Source: an archaeon (GTDB taxonomy: Archaea; Iainarchaeota; Iainarchaeia; Iainarchaeales; GCA-2688035). From it: a DNA stretch of 5,659 nt. Made by a program: the position numbers and the translations under genes. The notes beneath the pieces are model-generated. The model searched no databases and was not told the DNA's origin. It saw only the letters and a list, made by a program, of their open reading frames with translations. The first letter of the stretch is position 1. Each line of letters begins with the position of its first letter. The DNA lies in the NCBI GenBank assembly GCA_030745815.1, contig JASLNX010000188.1, positions 1 to 5,659 on the forward strand. Reading direction: 5' to 3'. Positions 4,384 to 5,659 of the stretch are shown piece by piece.

Positions 4384-5392
4384 TTTTTCCCTCCAATTTG
4401 CCCCAATACTTTTCAGGGTCTGCTAATGGGTCTAATGAATAAAGACTTCCAGTGCAAAGCAATGCAGAAAATCTGCTTCCGCCCCTGCACGCTGCAACAA
4501 ACCTGCACTTGTGACAGGGCTCTGCAATGAACTCCAGACCATGCAATCTTTTCATAAAATCAGACTCCCAAGCTTCTTTAAAAGAGACCTCCAGTACGCT
4601 GCCTAGCTCCTGGTCCAAAAAATAGCTTGGTTTTATTCTTCCTTCACAGTCAACAGCCAATTTTGTGTGCCCGTCGTCGTTGGCTCCTCCAACAGCAGCC
4701 CTTTTCGCATCTTCAGGTTCACAGCAGCAAAAGGGCAAGGCGTTTTCAATCAAAAAATCCGAGCCTCCTGCTTGGTTTATTTTGTTAATCTTTTCAACGA
4801 CCAGCTCTATTTCCTCTCTTGAAACAGGCTGCTTGTTTTGTGGACTTGGAATTGGCCTAAACAGTGCCCAATTCTTTAGCCCAAGCTTCAAAACAAGCTC
4901 GTGGAATTTCTCCAAGTTCTTAATATTTTCCTTAGACAAAATTGTTCCAACCCTTAGCAAAATCTTTTTTTCGGCAAGCATTTTTATTGCAGAAATCTTT
5001 TTTTCAAAAGCCCCTTTCCCACCAGAAAGCTTTGCCTCTGAATCCTCATCAAAAGCGTGAAGCGAAACAAGAACATTGTCAACAGAGGCCTCAATTTTTG
5101 CAACGGCCTCTGCATCAACAAGTGATGCGTTGGTGTTTAGTAGAACGTAAAGGCCTTTTCCCTTGGTGTACTCCAAAATTTGAAAAATGTCACTTCGTAG
5201 AAGCGGTTCTCCGCCGGTAAAACGAACTCTTTCAATCCCAGCCTCGCAGGCCTTGTAAATTACCTTCTTTACCTGCTCAAAACCAAGCTCTGGCCCAGAC
5301 CCATGGGCATTTTGGTTAAAGCAAAAGCCGCAATTGTAATTGCACCTTTGAGTTAACTCAATTTGCAGCTCAACAGGCTTTTCCAAGTACAT
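4376..5392 (-). CDS. Radical SAM protein with SPASM-like C-terminal region
   Basis: A cytoplasmic radical SAM enzyme, 338 aa. LTQRCNYNCGFCF supplies Cys17, Cys21 and Cys24 (CxxxCxxC) for the SAM-cleaving [4Fe-4S] cluster. TGGEP (59-63) is the SAM-contacting motif, and NTNAS, VLVSLHAF and RVGTIL continue the partial TIM barrel as in the MoaA/PqqE/NirJ group. The C-terminal part looks like a SPASM domain holding auxiliary clusters: PFCCC (220-224), DCEGRIKPSY (248-257), ELGSVLEVSFKEAW, and CHKCRFVAACRGGSR with Cys293, Cys296 and Cys302. The last SPASM cysteine (CxxCx5Cx3C) reads Ser306; Cys313 might replace it. SPASM enzymes modify peptides or proteins, or act in cofactor synthesis (PqqE, anSME, NirJ, AhbC/D). 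The substrate here is unknown. The next gene overlaps by 8 nt. A TATA-like box 26 nt upstream suggests a leaderless mRNA. Confidence 0.83.
   Translation of the reverse strand: MYLEKPVELQIELTQRCNYNCGFCFNQNAHGSGPELGFEQVKKVIYKACEAGIERVRFTGGEPLLRSDIFQILEYTKGKGLYVLLNTNASLVDAEAVAKIEASVDNVLVSLHAFDEDSEAKLSGGKGAFEKKISAIKMLAEKKILLRVGTILSKENIKNLEKFHELVLKLGLKNWALFRPIPSPQNKQPVSREEIELVVEKINKINQAGGSDFLIENALPFCCCEPEDAKRAAVGGANDDGHTKLAVDCEGRIKPSYFLDQELGSVLEVSFKEAWESDFMKRLHGLEFIAEPCHKCRFVAACRGGSRFSALLCTGSLYSLDPLADPEKYWGKLEGKSG
4389..4394 (-). promoter_or_regulatory. Internal Shine-Dalgarno deciding the GTG start of the membrane protein
   Basis: GGAGGG on the minus strand, inside the last codons of the radical SAM gene, then AAAAA and GTG 4383. 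The match and spacing favour GTG 4383 over ATG 4371. The second gene of this unit thus uses a ribosome site, whereas the first genes of units look leaderless. Confidence 0.6.
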
Positions 5393-5413
5393 ACCCCAAA
5401 TTAAACCATAAAG

Positions 5414-5423
5414 TAATTAAAAA
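5414..5423 (-). promoter_or_regulatory. TATA element of the radical SAM/SPASM gene
   Basis: TTTTTAATTA on the minus strand is centred about 26 nt before ATG 5392, the spacing for a leaderless transcript. The intervening bases contain GGGG only 1 nt before the ATG, too close for a ribosome site. Confidence 0.45.
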
Positions 5424-5460
5424 CGCTTCAACCCCTCTTCCTGCCCTGGCTAAAAGAAGC

Positions 5461-5468
5461 TTTAAAAT
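5461..5468 (+). promoter_or_regulatory. TATA box of tRNA-Met
   Basis: TTTAAAAT starts 35 nt before the mature tRNA 5' end, the same distance as for tRNA-Thr. It may also drive the HIT-like gene behind the tRNA. Confidence 0.65.
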
Positions 5469-5495
5469 TGCTTGTCTTTCTATATTTTATTGTAC

Positions 5496-5570
5496 GCCGG
5501 AGTAGCTCAGCCTGGTTAGAGCGTTCGACTCATAATCGAAAGGCCGAGGGTTCAGATCCCTCCTCCGGCA
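5496..5570 (+). tRNA. tRNA-Met(CAU), elongator
   Basis: Acceptor GCCGGAG/CTCCGGC (5496-5502/5563-5569, seven pairs), D stem GCTC/GAGC (5505-5508/5519-5522), anticodon stem TTCGA/TCGAA with loop CTCATAA (anticodon CAT, 5531-5533), T stem GAGGG/CCCTC, and discriminator A5570. No CCA is encoded and there is no intron. It lacks the GGG/CCC anticodon stem and the A1-U72 pair of archaeal initiators, so it is not the initiator. The GCCGG acceptor and the CTCATAA loop fit elongator Met better than tRNA-Ile2, which shares the CAU gene anticodon. The T loop reads TTCAGAT, with G instead of the near-universal A at position 58. Confidence 0.92.
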
Positions 5571-5573
5571 TTT

Positions 5574-5659
5574 ATGCAAGAATGCAGATTTTGCGCTCAG
5601 GACTATCAGGGGAAAAGAAACGTTTTGGAAAACGAATTGTTTTTTGCCAATTTTGATGG
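5574..5659 (+). CDS. Probable HIT-family (histidine triad) protein, N-terminal end (partial)
   Basis: From ATG 5574 the frame is open to the window edge: 28 codons beginning MQECRFCAQD, then NVLENELFFANFD, with a Gly codon probably next. The CxxC at residues 4 and 7 followed by a LENELFFAxFD strand is the usual beginning of HIT-family proteins, nucleotide hydrolases or transferases whose N-terminal CxxC helps bind zinc. The diagnostic HxHxH catalytic motif would lie outside the window, so the family call rests on the N-terminus alone. The ATG is only 3 nt past the last tRNA-Met base. There is no room for a separate leader, and no TATA box is visible at the expected place inside the tRNA gene, so cotranscription with the tRNA is likely. 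Confidence 0.6.
   Translation, partial: MQECRFCAQDYQGKRNVLENELFFANFD

Noticed and set aside
4665..5060. 131-aa plus-strand ORF opposite the radical SAM/SPASM gene
   Set aside because: Ser/Phe-rich shadow of the minus-strand coding frame, with no start signals.
4376..5392. Assignment as AhbC/NirJ-type heme synthesis enzyme paired with the HemW-like gene
   Set aside because: General radical SAM/SPASM resemblance only. The last SPASM cysteine is missing, the genes are convergent rather than in one operon, and no other heme gene is present.
5496..5570. Initiator tRNA-Met or tRNA-Ile2 (CAU)
   Set aside because: The anticodon stem TTCGA lacks the three G-C pairs of initiators, and pair 1-72 is G-C. 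Acceptor and loop bases resemble elongator Met more than Ile2, although modification status cannot be seen.

Overview
The window comes from an archaeon. The clearest proof is a tRNA-Thr gene interrupted by a 16-nt intron at position 37/38 that folds into a canonical bulge-helix-bulge splice site. Neither tRNA gene encodes CCA, and both have TATA boxes at the same distance from the mature 5' end. Three protein genes have TATA-like boxes centred about 26 nt before the start codon, the pattern expected for leaderless archaeal mRNAs. The AT-rich, compact layout fits a small-genome (DPANN-like) lineage, but that placement is a guess.

Layout. 1-224: the 3' end of hisS (histidyl-tRNA synthetase), running in from the left. 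263-355: intron-containing tRNA-Thr(GGU). 356-978: a gene-poor stretch. It holds the C-terminal remnant of what looks like a nucleotide-diphospho-sugar transferase (509-673), a possible 39-codon minus-strand gene with its own Shine-Dalgarno and hairpin-plus-U-tract terminator (843-724), and a divergent control region with two near-identical 17-bp palindromic boxes either side of an AT-rich TATA element. 979-1548: a winged-helix plus PAS one-component regulator, probably the protein that binds those boxes. 1597-2328: a strongly diverged ribose-5-phosphate isomerase A homologue. 2355-3671: a HemN/HemW-type radical SAM protein. 4383-3673 and 5392-4376 (minus strand): a two-gene unit of a radical SAM protein with a SPASM-like C-terminal region followed, with an 8-nt overlap, by a membrane-anchored protein with a cysteine-bearing C-terminal half. 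5496-5570: elongator tRNA-Met(CAU). 5574-5659: the first 28 codons of a probable HIT-family (histidine triad) protein, starting 3 nt after the tRNA.

How they fit. hisS, the tRNAs and the HIT gene are ordinary housekeeping. The regulator, the small minus-strand gene and the paired boxes look like one self-contained switch. The minus-strand radical SAM gene and its membrane partner are probably translationally coupled, so they likely act in one process; a modifying enzyme with a secreted or surface-exposed target is possible but unproven. The rpiA homologue and the HemW-like gene sit 26 nt apart with separate promoter-like elements and need not share a function. I see no CRISPR array, insertion sequence or intact mobile element.
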